DNA of 64,000 bases from WTFY01 sp965220875 (GCA_965220875.1 OZ244849.1:1-64000); one strand, 5' to 3'. Shown: positions 25,724 to 37,354, numbered from the stretch's first letter. Translations and numbers: made by a program. The notes: generated from the letters alone by a model not told the origin.

Positions 25724-26212
25724 CTACGTCTTGCCGGCTCCGTAGCTGACTTCCACGATCTCGTATTCCCTGTGTCCTGCCGGGGCCTCCACCGTGATGA
25801 TCTCGCCCTCTTCCTTGCCGATCATCGCACGGGCAATGGGCGAGGATACGGAAACCAGGCGCTGTTTGATGTCCGCTTCGTCTTCCCCGACTATGGTATA
25901 GATAAATTCCTCACCCGTATTCTCGTCCGCAAGCACCACGGTGGCACCGAATGTCACACGGCCTCCCGCATCGAGCCTGGAAACATCGACAATCTCGGCA
26001 TTCGACAGCTTGCCCTCGATTTCCCGGATCCTGCCTTCGATGAATGACTGCTGCTCACGAGCCGCATGGTATTCGGCATTTTCCCTGAGGTCTCCATGCG
26101 CGCGCGCGGTGGCGATCGCCTCGATCACCTGCGGGCGCTTCACGGACTTCAGTTCGTGCAATTCCTTTCGCAACTGCTCTGCGCCACGTACTGTAAGTGG
26201 AACTCTGTTCAT
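25724..26212 (-). CDS. greA: Transcription elongation factor GreA
   Basis: The 162-residue protein has the N-terminal coiled coil (about 10-75) with the conserved acidic tip region ATARAHGDLRENAEYHAA, and a C-terminal FKBP-like domain (SPIARAMIGKEEGEIITVEAP). GreA stimulates transcript cleavage by backtracked RNA polymerase. It follows carB by 22 bases, so it is probably the last gene of a carA-carB-greA operon, as known in Pseudomonas. A weak terminator lies downstream. Confidence 0.97.
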   Translation of the reverse strand: MNRVPLTVRGAEQLRKELHELKSVKRPQVIEAIATARAHGDLRENAEYHAAREQQSFIEGRIREIEGKLSNAEIVDVSRLDAGGRVTFGATVVLADENTGEEFIYTIVGEDEADIKQRLVSVSSPIARAMIGKEEGEIITVEAPAGHREYEIVEVSYGAGKT

Positions 26213-26234
26213 ACCGGTATCAAATTACGAATCC

Positions 26235-29477
<3,243 letters not shown>

Positions 29478-29481
29478 GCGA

Positions 29482-30621
29482 TCAGCCGGACGCCTTGCTG
29501 TCCCGCATCATGCCAATGAAGGGCTCAAACAGGGGGCGCACATCCTGGGGGCCCGGGCTGGCTTCCGGGTGGCCCTGAAAACCGTAGGCGGGCTTGTCCG
29601 CATGCCGGATTCCCTGCAGCGAGTGATCGAACAGGGACCGGTGCGTGGCGCGCAGGCAATCCGGCAGGGTGTCCTCGTCCACCGCAAACCCGTGATTCTG
29701 GCTGCTGATCATCACGGACCCCGTCTCCAGGTCCTGCACCGGGTGGTTGGCACCGTGATGGCCGAATTTCATCTTTACCGTGCGTGCCCCACACGCCAGC
29801 CCGAGCAACTGGTGACCCAGGCAGATGCCGAACACCGGCACCTTGCGGTCCATGATTTCCCGTATGGCCCGTATGGCATAGTCGCAGGGTTCCGGGTCCC
29901 CCGGGCCATTGGACAGGAACACTCCGTCCGGTTGCAGCGCAAGCACCTCGCGGGCAGGCGTGGTGGCAGGAACGACCCGCAGGTCGCATCCGAAATCGTG
30001 CAGGATGCGCAGGATGTTACGCTTGACACCGAAGTCATACGCAATCACGGAATACCGCGTCTTCGCGTCGCGGTCAGGATGCTCCCCGTTGGCCTGCCAG
30101 CAACCCTCGTCCCAAGGATAGGCACACCCGGTCGTGACTTCCCGGGCCAGGTCCATGCCTTTCAGGCCGGGAAAACCCCGGGCCGCCACCAGCGCACGTT
30201 CCTGGTCCACCTCCCCCGCAACAATGGCGCCATTCTGCGCACCTTTTTCGCGCAGGATCCGTGTCAGCCTGCGGGTATCGATGTCCGCAATGCCCGTGAT
30301 GTTGTGCGCGGCGAGGTACGCGGACAGGTCGAACCGTGACCGCCAGCTGCTTGCCCGGCACGAAAGATCCCGTATCACCAGGCCACTGGCAAAAATATCG
30401 GCAGATTCCTCGTCCTCAGCATTGGTGCCCACATTGCCGATGTGCGGGTAGGTGAGCGTGATGATCTGCCGGGCATAGGACGGATCGGTAAGAATTTCCT
30501 GGTAACCCGTCATGGAGGTGTTGAAGACCACCTCTCCTGCGGCCAGCCCCTCCGCGCCAATGGACCTCCCCCAAAAAAGATTCCCGTCTTCCAGGGCAAG
30601 CAAGGCGGGTCGCAGACTCAA
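29482..30621 (-). CDS. carA: Carbamoyl-phosphate synthase, small (glutaminase) subunit
   Basis: The 379-residue subunit has the N-terminal CPSase domain (ALLALEDGNLFWGRS, FNTSMTGYQEILTDPSY) and a class I glutamine amidotransferase domain with Cys in FGICLGHQLLG (about 263) and the His-Glu pair in GFQGHPEASPGP (about 347). It supplies ammonia to CarB. The start is a TTG, 8 bases after a strong GGAGG; no ATG suits. Between a good promoter (30708-30736) and this start lies an intrinsic terminator, pointing to attenuation control. Confidence 0.97.
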   Translation of the reverse strand: MSLRPALLALEDGNLFWGRSIGAEGLAAGEVVFNTSMTGYQEILTDPSYARQIITLTYPHIGNVGTNAEDEESADIFASGLVIRDLSCRASSWRSRFDLSAYLAAHNITGIADIDTRRLTRILREKGAQNGAIVAGEVDQERALVAARGFPGLKGMDLAREVTTGCAYPWDEGCWQANGEHPDRDAKTRYSVIAYDFGVKRNILRILHDFGCDLRVVPATTPAREVLALQPDGVFLSNGPGDPEPCDYAIRAIREIMDRKVPVFGICLGHQLLGLACGARTVKMKFGHHGANHPVQDLETGSVMISSQNHGFAVDEDTLPDCLRATHRSLFDHSLQGIRHADKPAYGFQGHPEASPGPQDVRPLFEPFIGMMRDSKASG

Positions 30622-30641
30622 TCACTTTCCTCCGTGTACAC

Positions 30642-30671
30642 AAAAACGGGACGTCCGAACAGGCCGTCCCG
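30642..30671 (-). terminator. Intrinsic terminator in the carA leader (probable attenuator)
   Basis: On the minus strand CGGGACG (30671-30665) pairs with CGTCCCG (30653-30647) and is followed by five Ts (30646-30642). It lies only 21 bases before the carA start codon and downstream of the promoter at 30708-30736, so transcripts must pass it to reach carAB. A 22-codon frame (TTG 30683 to TGA 30618) runs across it and ends overlapping the carA start. Termination of the upstream TauE/dapB transcript is the simpler alternative role. Confidence 0.65.
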
Positions 30672-30707
30672 TGATGAAATCAATAGCGCTTTGGGGTGAC
30701 CGGGAAG

Positions 30708-30736
30708 ATTGTACTCAACTCGAGCCGGTTGCGAAA
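30708..30736 (-). promoter_or_regulatory. Promoter of carA-carB-greA
   Basis: TTTCGC (30736-30731), a 17-base spacer and TACAAT (30713-30708). The -10 box matches 5 of 6 consensus bases; the -35 is weak. The transcript would start near 30701, giving an 80-base leader that contains the terminator hairpin. Confidence 0.5.
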
Positions 30737-30819
30737 CCGTAATTTTCCGGTTGCCGGGAAATTTTGGGTTTATCTGCCGGGCACCGGGTCACGCGGAGCG
30801 CGCAGCATGCGGTCCGCAT

Positions 30820-31179
30820 TCATTTCCGGAAGAACAGGTAGGCAGCCAGGCCCAGCAGGAGCACGGCAAAAATCTTTTTGAAATTCGCGGTTGAGACATG
30901 CTCCAGCAGGTGCGGTCCAATCTGCGCGCCGATGATCCCGCCCGCACCCAGGGCGAGGGCGATCCGGTAATCGACGTTCGCCAGCCGGCCATGCGCCACC
31001 AGCGCGGACAGCGAAATGATCAGGATCACCAGAAATGAAGTTCCGACCGCCTTCTGCGCGGTATAGCCCAGTGCGACCAGCAACGGCACGACCAGAAAGC
31101 CGCCGCCCAGCCCGGTAAACGAAGCGCCCATGCCCACAAGAACCCCGGCCAGTATGAAAATTGCGTAGTTCAATGCCAT
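30820..31179 (-). CDS. Half-length TauE/SafE (TSUP) family membrane protein
   Basis: The 119-residue protein has four membrane helices and the TSUP N-terminal signature VGMGASFTGLGGGFLVVPLLV followed by AVGTSFLVI and ALGAGGIIGAQIG. Family members such as TauE and SafE move sulfite, sulfoacetate or related anions and usually have two such four-helix halves (about 250 residues). A single half would have to pair with itself. ATG has GGGAGGGG just upstream. It lies between dapB and carA on the same strand. Substrate unknown. Confidence 0.8.
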   Translation of the reverse strand: MALNYAIFILAGVLVGMGASFTGLGGGFLVVPLLVALGYTAQKAVGTSFLVILIISLSALVAHGRLANVDYRIALALGAGGIIGAQIGPHLLEHVSTANFKKIFAVLLLGLAAYLFFRK

Positions 31180-31287
31180 GTTCCCCTCCCGACATTAACG
31201 GCTGTTTCAGTGATGACGGCAGCTGCAGGATTGCAGGCTTTCCCGGCATGCCCGTGCTTCCCCCGCACCGGGTGGCAGTGGACCGGT

Positions 31288-32088
31288 CTAGATCCCGAGC
31301 ACGTCCTGCATGTCGAAAAGCCCGGGACCCTGGCCCGCCACCCATGCCGCGGCTCGCAGTGCCCCCTTGGCAAAGCTCATGCGGCTGGAGGCACGATGCG
31401 TGATCTCGACCCGCTCGCCTGCACCCGAAAACATGACGGTATGCTCACCGACGATGTCGCCGGCCCGGATCGTCTCGAAACCGATGGTCCTGGAATCCCT
31501 GGGCCCGGTATGCCCCTGCCTTCCGTAGACGGCACAGTCATCCAAATTCCGTCCAAGGCTATCGGCCACCACCTCTCCCATGCGCAGCGCCGTGCCGGAC
31601 GGGGCATCCACCTTGTGCCGGTGATGCGCCTCGATGATCTCGATGTCGTAATCGTCCCCCAGTGCCGGTGCTGCGAGCTGCAGCAGTTTCAGGCACAGGT
31701 TCACGCCGGTACTCATGTTCGGGGCAAACACGATGGAAATCTCACTGCCCGCTTCCAGCAGTGTCTTTTTCTGCCCGAAATCCAGCCCCGTCGTACCGAT
31801 CACCATGGATTTTCCGAATTCCCGGCATACCCTGAGCGAGTGCATCGTGCATTCGGGGACCGTGAAATCGACCAATACCTCGAATTTCTCCCGGTACTGC
31901 CGAGGGTCGTGATGGACGATCACGCCGGTGCGGCCCGCACCGGCAAGCTCTCCCGCATCGGCACCGAGTGCTTCGGACGATTCGGCCTCGAATGCGGCAC
32001 CCAGGCGCATTTTCTCATCTTCCACGCAAGCCCGAACGAGCGTCTGACCCATCCGGCCTCCCGCACCGTTGATTCCCAGCGTTAGCAT
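31288..32088 (-). CDS. dapB: 4-hydroxy-tetrahydrodipicolinate reductase
   Basis: The 266-residue enzyme has the NAD(P)H loop INGAGGRMGQTL at the N-terminus, the VDFTVPE strand, IGTTGL, the catalytic FAPNMSTGVN and the family signature IEAHHRHKVDAPSGTA (about residues 150-167; His-His and Lys for substrate). DapB makes tetrahydrodipicolinate for lysine and meso-diaminopimelate. ATG is 7 bases after AAGGAG. A perfect TATAAT lies at 32126-32121, 33 bases before the start. DapB upstream of carAB is a common gammaproteobacterial order. Confidence 0.97.
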   Translation of the reverse strand: MLTLGINGAGGRMGQTLVRACVEDEKMRLGAAFEAESSEALGADAGELAGAGRTGVIVHHDPRQYREKFEVLVDFTVPECTMHSLRVCREFGKSMVIGTTGLDFGQKKTLLEAGSEISIVFAPNMSTGVNLCLKLLQLAAPALGDDYDIEIIEAHHRHKVDAPSGTALRMGEVVADSLGRNLDDCAVYGRQGHTGPRDSRTIGFETIRAGDIVGEHTVMFSGAGERVEITHRASSRMSFAKGALRAAAWVAGQGPGLFDMQDVLGI

Positions 32089-32120
32089 CCCGGTCTCCTT
32101 GCTGATCTGTCACTCCGGCA

Positions 32121-32126
32121 ATTATA
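32121..32126 (-). promoter_or_regulatory. Putative -10 box of dapB
   Basis: A perfect TATAAT on the minus strand, 33 bases before the dapB ATG. The hexamer 17 bases upstream (GCCTCC) is not a -35 match, so this rests on the -10 only. Confidence 0.35.
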
Positions 32127-32206
32127 CATTCTCACACCGGGGCGGAGGCCGTATTTGCAGGCGAGGCAGGCTGCATTACGCCTGCCGCACCCGTGGTAGG
32201 CGGATT

Positions 32207-33331
32207 TCAGTCCGACCAGAACCTGAGGTTTTCGAAAAAGCTCTTGACGCTGCCAGTCCAGGTATGCGAGCGGGGACTGTGATGGCTGCCGCCCTCCTCG
32301 AGGGTGCTTGCGAACTGCCTCAGCAATTCCTGCTGCTTCCTGTTCAGATTGACCGGTGTCTCGACCACGATGCTGCACAGCATGTCACCCACCGAAGTGC
32401 CCCGTACGGGCTTCACCCCTTCACCCCGCAGGCGGAACACCCGCCCGGTCTGGGTGCCGGCTGGGATTTTCAGCTTCAGCCTCCCCTTCAAAGTGGGGAC
32501 TTCAACCTCACCCCCCAGGGCTGCCATGCTGAAACTGACCGGGACCTCGCAGCACAAGTCGCTGGCCTGGCGCGTGAACAGCTCATGTTCCCGCACGAGA
32601 ACCTGTACATAAAGGTCTCCCGGCGGCCCGTGGTCGGGTCCTGCCTCCCCTTCACCCGTCAGCCGGATCCGGTCGCCGCTGTCCACGCCTGCCGGGATCT
32701 TCACCGACAGTTTCTTCGACACGCGCCTGAGCCCGGTTCCCCGGCAGTAGTCACAGGGCACCCGGATTGTCTTGCCCTTCCCGCGACATCGCGGACAGGT
32801 CTGCTGGATCGAGAAAAAGCCCTGCTGCATGCGAACCTGTCCTGCCCCTCCGCAGGTGGAGCAGTTCTCGACCGAAGTGCCCGGTGCAGCGCCCGATCCG
32901 TCGCATTTTTCACAGGTCGCCTTCCTGGGCACCTGCAGGGTGGATTCGGTTCCAAACACGGCCTCTTCCAGGCTGATCTCCACTTCAAGCTGGAGATCCG
33001 CACCCCGGTACACGCGTTGCGAGGCGCCGCGCCCGCTGCCAAAGATATCGCCGAATATATCGCCGAATATATCGCTGAAATCCGCCGTGCTTCCGGCCGC
33101 GCCGCCCTGCACGCCGGCATGGCCGAACTGGTCGTAGGCCTGGCGCTTTTGCGGATCACCCAGGATCTCGTAAGCTTCTTTCGCCTCCTTGAACTTCCTT
33201 TCAGCTTCCCGGTCACCCGGGTTACGGTCCGGGTGATATTTCATGGCAAGCCTGCGGTATGCCTTTTTCAGTTCCCCTGCACTGATCGACCGGTCAGCCC
33301 CGAGGACTTCGTAGTAATCTCTTTTGGCCAT
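32207..33331 (-). CDS. dnaJ: Chaperone DnaJ (Hsp40)
   Basis: The 374-residue protein has the J domain (1-70, with MKYHPDRNPGD), a Gly/Phe-rich linker (FSDIFGDIFGDIFGSGRG), the zinc-binding domain with four CxxCxGxG units (first CEKCDGSG, last CDYCRGTG) and the C-terminal substrate domains. DnaJ delivers clients to DnaK and stimulates its ATPase. It follows dnaK by 145 bases, and a strong 16-bp hairpin lies just before the start. No ribosome binding site is seen close to the ATG, so its translation may depend on the hairpin or on dnaK. Confidence 0.97.
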   Translation of the reverse strand: MAKRDYYEVLGADRSISAGELKKAYRRLAMKYHPDRNPGDREAERKFKEAKEAYEILGDPQKRQAYDQFGHAGVQGGAAGSTADFSDIFGDIFGDIFGSGRGASQRVYRGADLQLEVEISLEEAVFGTESTLQVPRKATCEKCDGSGAAPGTSVENCSTCGGAGQVRMQQGFFSIQQTCPRCRGKGKTIRVPCDYCRGTGLRRVSKKLSVKIPAGVDSGDRIRLTGEGEAGPDHGPPGDLYVQVLVREHELFTRQASDLCCEVPVSFSMAALGGEVEVPTLKGRLKLKIPAGTQTGRVFRLRGEGVKPVRGTSVGDMLCSIVVETPVNLNRKQQELLRQFASTLEEGGSHHSPRSHTWTGSVKSFFENLRFWSD

Positions 33332-33348
33332 TTATCGTTTGCGCACGC

Positions 33349-33384
33349 ACCGGTCCGGGCTCACGACGGTGAGTCCGGACCGGT
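33349..33384 (-). ncRNA. Strong hairpin in the dnaK-dnaJ intergenic RNA
   Basis: Ten perfect pairs (33349-33358 with 33375-33384), one mismatch in the minus-strand RNA, then five more pairs (33360-33364 with 33369-33373) close a four-base loop. No T run follows, so it is not a classical terminator. It sits 17 bases before the dnaJ start and could be a processing site, a decay barrier protecting dnaK mRNA, or a control on dnaJ translation. Confidence 0.6.
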
Positions 33385-33476
33385 TACACGTCCCTGGTTA
33401 TCACTCCGTATCAAATCATGTCATTCGTGGCCCGGCCCCCGGCATCTCCAGGCCGGTGGCTGTCCACTGGAAGCGT

Positions 33477-35405
33477 TTACGATTTCTTTTCCTCGTTATC
33501 CACTTCCTCGAACTCTGCGTCCACGACTTCCTCGTCGGCTGCCTGTCCCTGCGCATCCCCTGGAGCCTCCTGTTGCACATCACCGCCTGCCTGGGCGTAC
33601 ATGCGCTCCGCCAGCTTTCCTGAAACCTCGGCCAGGGCCTGGGTCTTGGTTTGAATCACGTCCTTGTCGTCCTTGTCCAGCACGGCCTTCAGGTCCTTGA
33701 CCGCATTCTCGATCTGCATTCGCTCTTCCTGGCCGACCTTGTCTCCCATTTCCGAGAGCGACTTTTCGGTCGCATGGATCATCTGGTCGGCCTGGTTGCG
33801 CACGCTGACCAGCTCGGCGAATTTCTTGTCCTCTTCCGCATGCGCCTCGGCATCCTGGACCATTCTGTCAATTTCACCATCGGACAGGCCGCTTGAGGCC
33901 TTGATCACGATGGACTGCTCCTTGCCGGTCGCCTTGTCCTTGGCGGACACGTTGAGGATGCCGTTCGCGTCGATGTCGAACGTGACCTCGATCTGGGGTA
34001 CGCCGCGCGGCGCAGGCGGGATATCCGACAGGTCAAACCGGCCCAGCGACTTGTTCGCCGCGGCCTGGTCGCGCTCGCCCTGCAGCACGTGCACCGTGAC
34101 GGCGGTCTGGTTGTTTTCCGCGGTCGAGAACACCTGCTGCGCGTTGGTCGGTATGGTGGTGTTCTTCTCGATCAGCTTCGTCATGACACCACCAAGGGTT
34201 TCAATGCCCAGTGACAGCGGCGTGACGTCCAGCAGCAGGACGTCCTTGACATCCCCCCCGAGCACGCCCGCCTGGATGGCCGCACCGACAGCAACGGCCT
34301 CGTCCGGATTGACGTCCTTGCGGGGCTCCTTGCCGAAAAAGTCCTGCACGACCTGCTGCACCTTGGGCATGCGGGTCTGGCCGCCGACCAGAATCACGTC
34401 GTTGATGTCCGAGGCGTTCAGGTTCGCATCCTGCAGGGCCTGCCTGCAGGGCGCGATCGTGCGCTGCACCAGGCCTTCCACCAGGGCTTCCAGCTTGGCA
34501 CGGGTCACCTTGATGTTGAGGTGCTTCGGCCCGCTCTGGTCAGCCGTTATATACGGAAGGTTCACCTCGGTCTGCTGGCCGGAAGACAGTTCGATCTTGG
34601 CCTTCTCCGCCGCCTCTTTCAGGCGCTGCAGGGCCAGCGGATCGTTATGCAGGTCGAAACCCTGGTCTTTCTTGAACTCGTCCGCGAGGTAGTCGATCAG
34701 GCGCATGTCGAAGTCTTCCCCTCCGAGGAAGGTATCTCCGTTCGTGGACAGCACCTCGAACTGGTGCTCACCGTCGATTTCCGCGATTTCAATGATGGAG
34801 ATATCGAAGGTCCCGCCACCCAGGTCGTACACGGCGATCTTGCTGTCACCGCGTTTCTTGTCCATGCCGTAGGCGAGTGCCGCGGCCGTGGGCTCGTTGA
34901 TGATCCGCTTCACGTCCAGTCCCGCGATCTTGCCGCCATCCTTGGTCGCCTGGCGCTGGGAATCGTTGAAGTATGCCGGCACGGTAATGACCGCCTCGGT
35001 GACATCCTCGCCCAGGTATTCCTCCGCCGTCTTTTTCATCTTCATCAGGATCCTGGCCGAAATTTCAGGCGGCGCCATCTTGCCATGGCTGGTCTCGACC
35101 CAGGCATCGCCGTTGTCCGCCCTGATGATCTTGTAGGGCACCAGCTTGATGTCCTTCTGCACGGCGTCCTCTTCGAAACGCCGGCCGATCAGGCGCTTGA
35201 TGGCAAACAGGGTGTTGGCAGGATTGGTGACGGACTGGCGCTTGGCCGACTGCCCCACCAGGGCCTCGTTGTCCTCCGTGAAGGCAATGACGGAAGGCGT
35301 GGTTCGATCCCCTTCGCTGTTTTCGATCACCTTTGGCGTGCTGCCTTCCATGACGGCCACGCACGAATTGGTGGTGCCTAAATCAATACCAATGATCTTT
35401 CCCAT
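33477..35405 (-). CDS. dnaK: Chaperone DnaK (Hsp70)
   Basis: The 642-residue protein starts GKIIGIDLGTTNSCVAV, has the nucleotide-binding motifs VITVPAYFNDSQRQATKDGG and YDLGGGTFDIS, the linker DVLLLDVTPLSLGIETLGG, the peptide-binding domain and a helical lid ending in an acidic EEVVDAEFEEVDNEE tail. It is an ATP-driven folding chaperone working with DnaJ and GrpE. A sigma-32 type promoter (35475-35502) precedes it, so it can be induced by heat apart from hrcA-grpE. Confidence 0.98.
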   Translation of the reverse strand: MGKIIGIDLGTTNSCVAVMEGSTPKVIENSEGDRTTPSVIAFTEDNEALVGQSAKRQSVTNPANTLFAIKRLIGRRFEEDAVQKDIKLVPYKIIRADNGDAWVETSHGKMAPPEISARILMKMKKTAEEYLGEDVTEAVITVPAYFNDSQRQATKDGGKIAGLDVKRIINEPTAAALAYGMDKKRGDSKIAVYDLGGGTFDISIIEIAEIDGEHQFEVLSTNGDTFLGGEDFDMRLIDYLADEFKKDQGFDLHNDPLALQRLKEAAEKAKIELSSGQQTEVNLPYITADQSGPKHLNIKVTRAKLEALVEGLVQRTIAPCRQALQDANLNASDINDVILVGGQTRMPKVQQVVQDFFGKEPRKDVNPDEAVAVGAAIQAGVLGGDVKDVLLLDVTPLSLGIETLGGVMTKLIEKNTTIPTNAQQVFSTAENNQTAVTVHVLQGERDQAAANKSLGRFDLSDIPPAPRGVPQIEVTFDIDANGILNVSAKDKATGKEQSIVIKASSGLSDGEIDRMVQDAEAHAEEDKKFAELVSVRNQADQMIHATEKSLSEMGDKVGQEERMQIENAVKDLKAVLDKDDKDVIQTKTQALAEVSGKLAERMYAQAGGDVQQEAPGDAQGQAADEEVVDAEFEEVDNEEKKS

Positions 35406-35474
35406 CGTATGTCTCCAAGATTGTCCGGCCCCTGCTAGGCGGGTCCGGTGTAAAAATTCTTCTATGGTTCATGA

Positions 35475-35502
35475 ATATTGGGGCAGTTTTCCCGGATTCA
35501 AG
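35475..35502 (-). promoter_or_regulatory. Sigma-32 heat-shock promoter of dnaK
   Basis: CTTGAA at 35502-35497, a 13-base spacer and CCCCAATAT at 35483-35475. Both elements match the E. coli heat-shock sigma consensus (CTTGAA, 13-17 bases, CCCCATNT) very closely. It lies in the grpE-dnaK gap, about 70 bases before dnaK. Confidence 0.85.
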
Positions 35503-35538
35503 GCACCCTTCATGTGCTGCAACCCGCCGGTGAGCCCA

Positions 35539-36120
35539 TCAGTCCCCGGCAGCATCCGGTTCTTTCGAGACGATGACCATTGCCGGGCGCAGCAGCCTTT
35601 CGTGCAGCGTGTAGCCCTTTTGCATGACCTGGATGACCGTGTTCGGTTCGTGCTCGTGGCTCTCCTGCGTGGTCATGGCCTGGTGAAGATTGGGATCGAA
35701 CGCCTCACCGGCCGGGTCGATTTCCTCGATGGAGAACTTCTGCATGGTGCTGACCAGCATCTTCAGGGTCAATTCCGTGCCTTCACGCAGCTTTTCCGCC
35801 TTCACATCCCCCGCCCCCAGGCCCAGTTCCAGGCTGTCCTTGACCTGCAGCAGTTCACCGGCGAACTTCTCGATCGCGAACTTGTGCGCACTGGACAGGT
35901 CACGCTGGGCCCGCTTTCTCAGGTTTTCCATTTCCGCCTGCATGCGAAGCATCCTTTCCTGGCATTCGCCCGCCATGCGCTTTGCCTCTTCCAGCTCCTC
36001 AAGCAGTGCGTCCCCATCGGGCTCATCCGGTGATTCCTCACCGTCCACATCACGATTTTCCAGTGCTTCCTCGTCAGCCTGCACGTTCTTCGGCTTCGGT
36101 TTCTTTTCGGTTTTACTCAT
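35539..36120 (-). CDS. grpE: Nucleotide exchange factor GrpE
   Basis: The 193-residue protein has a disordered acidic N-terminus (about 1-45), a long helix (about 45-100; RMAGECQERMLRMQAEMENL then RKRAQRDLSSAHKFAIEKF) and the C-terminal beta domain with NPNLHQAM-like DPNLHQAMTTQE and VIQVMQKGYTLHERLLRPAMVIVSK. It forms a dimer that opens the DnaK nucleotide pocket. It lies 51 bases after hrcA, in the order hrcA-grpE-dnaK-dnaJ. Confidence 0.97.
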   Translation of the reverse strand: MSKTEKKPKPKNVQADEEALENRDVDGEESPDEPDGDALLEELEEAKRMAGECQERMLRMQAEMENLRKRAQRDLSSAHKFAIEKFAGELLQVKDSLELGLGAGDVKAEKLREGTELTLKMLVSTMQKFSIEEIDPAGEAFDPNLHQAMTTQESHEHEPNTVIQVMQKGYTLHERLLRPAMVIVSKEPDAAGD

Positions 36121-36171
36121 AGTTCAACATGCCATGTGTCACAGCGGAATCCGGAAACAGAATAATAAGGG

Positions 36172-37227
36172 CTAATTCTGGGTATTCAAGGCTTCGCCGA
36201 GCAACCTTGCGGTCAGGTCGACGATCGGGATCACCTTGTCATAGGATATGCGGGTAGGTCCGACTACGGCCAGCACGCCCATGACCTCGTCATCCACCGT
36301 ATAGGGCGAGGAGATGACGCTGCAGTCATCCAGGACCTCGTACCCGGATTCCTGGCCAATGAAGATCTGCACGCCCTGTGCACAGATACAGCGGTCCAGC
36401 AGGCGGAGAAATTCCTGTTTCTGGCTGAAGGCCTCGAACAGGCTCCTGAGCTTGTCGAGATCGGACAGGTCCTCGTACACCATGAGATTGGTCTGGCCCA
36501 CCACGACATAATCCGACTTGGCACCCGATTCGGAAAAGAGCTGCTCGCCCATGGCCACGGCCGTGCGCATGAGATCGTTCATGTCTTCGCGCAGGCAGTC
36601 CAGTTCCTCCAGGATCTTGCGCCGTGCAGCGACCAGGTCCTGGCCCGCGCACAGCTCGTTGATGTAGTTCGCTGCCTGCTGCAGCTCGGATTCGGTGTAT
36701 TCCCGGTCGACATGCAGGATACGGTTCTGCACCTCCTGCTGGTTCATGACCATGATGGCCAGCACGCGGCGGTCCGACAGGGACAGGAACTCGATATGGC
36801 GAAACTCCGCGCGTTCGATCTTGGGCAGGGTCACCAGGCCCGCCAGGCCCGTCAGGCCCGAGAGCAGCGTGGATGCGCTTTCCACCAGCCCGCCCACGTC
36901 CTGGGAAGGATCGAGATCCTGCCTGATCTGCGAGACGACGTCCGTCGTCAGGGGACGGACCTTGAGCATGGTATCCACGAACAGGCGGTATGCCTTGGTG
37001 GTGGGAATGCGCCCGGCAGAGGTGTGGGGTGAGCTGACGAATCCCAGGTCCTCCAGGTCAGCCATGACATTGCGCACCGTAGCCGGGCTGATTTCCAGTT
37101 CGGACCGCTTTGCCAGGGTGCGCGAACCCAGGGGGTGGCCCTCGGAAATATAGCTTTCAATCAGAACCCTGAGCAGAAGCTGGGTACGCTCGTTGAATGA
37201 ATAGTTTTTCTCTTCGATTGCAGCCAT
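36172..37227 (-). CDS. hrcA: Heat-inducible transcription repressor HrcA
   Basis: The 351-residue protein has the N-terminal winged helix (about 1-90, with SEGHPLGSRTLAKRSELEISPATVRNVMADLEDLG-like spacing, seen at 30-65), the GRIPTTKAYRLFVD segment, a GAF-like middle domain and the C-terminal VVGPTRISYDKVIP. HrcA normally represses heat-shock operons through CIRCE and needs GroEL. I see no CIRCE element near this operon, so its targets may lie elsewhere (for example groESL). A sigma-70 promoter is at 37285-37314 and a 23-bp palindrome at 37332-37354. Confidence 0.96.
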   Translation of the reverse strand: MAAIEEKNYSFNERTQLLLRVLIESYISEGHPLGSRTLAKRSELEISPATVRNVMADLEDLGFVSSPHTSAGRIPTTKAYRLFVDTMLKVRPLTTDVVSQIRQDLDPSQDVGGLVESASTLLSGLTGLAGLVTLPKIERAEFRHIEFLSLSDRRVLAIMVMNQQEVQNRILHVDREYTESELQQAANYINELCAGQDLVAARRKILEELDCLREDMNDLMRTAVAMGEQLFSESGAKSDYVVVGQTNLMVYEDLSDLDKLRSLFEAFSQKQEFLRLLDRCICAQGVQIFIGQESGYEVLDDCSVISSPYTVDDEVMGVLAVVGPTRISYDKVIPIVDLTARLLGEALNTQN

Positions 37228-37284
37228 GGCCCAATGCGTTCTATGCTAGGAATTCAGCACACCATGCCGGTAAGCGCCTGAAAC

Positions 37285-37314
37285 ATCATTGCAATACTAT
37301 GCAAACGTTGTCAA
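37285..37314 (-). promoter_or_regulatory. Sigma-70 promoter of hrcA
   Basis: A perfect TTGACA at 37314-37309, an 18-base spacer and AATGAT at 37290-37285 (4 of 6 matches). It lies about 58 bases before the hrcA ATG and points to the vegetative sigma factor for hrcA-grpE. Confidence 0.55.
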
Positions 37315-37331
37315 GAAGATGTTTGGCTAGT

Positions 37332-37354
37332 GCTGCCACGGAATCCGTGGTAGC
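37332..37354. promoter_or_regulatory. 23-bp palindrome between hrcA and nadK (candidate operator)
   Basis: CCACGGA (37336-37342), one central base, TCCGTGG (37344-37350), flanked by matching GCT (37332-37334) and AGC (37352-37354). Only the centre and one pair break the symmetry. It lies in the divergent hrcA/nadK region, 17 bases upstream of the hrcA -35 box and about 30 bases before nadK. It does not match CIRCE (TTAGCACTC inverted). Confidence 0.5.
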
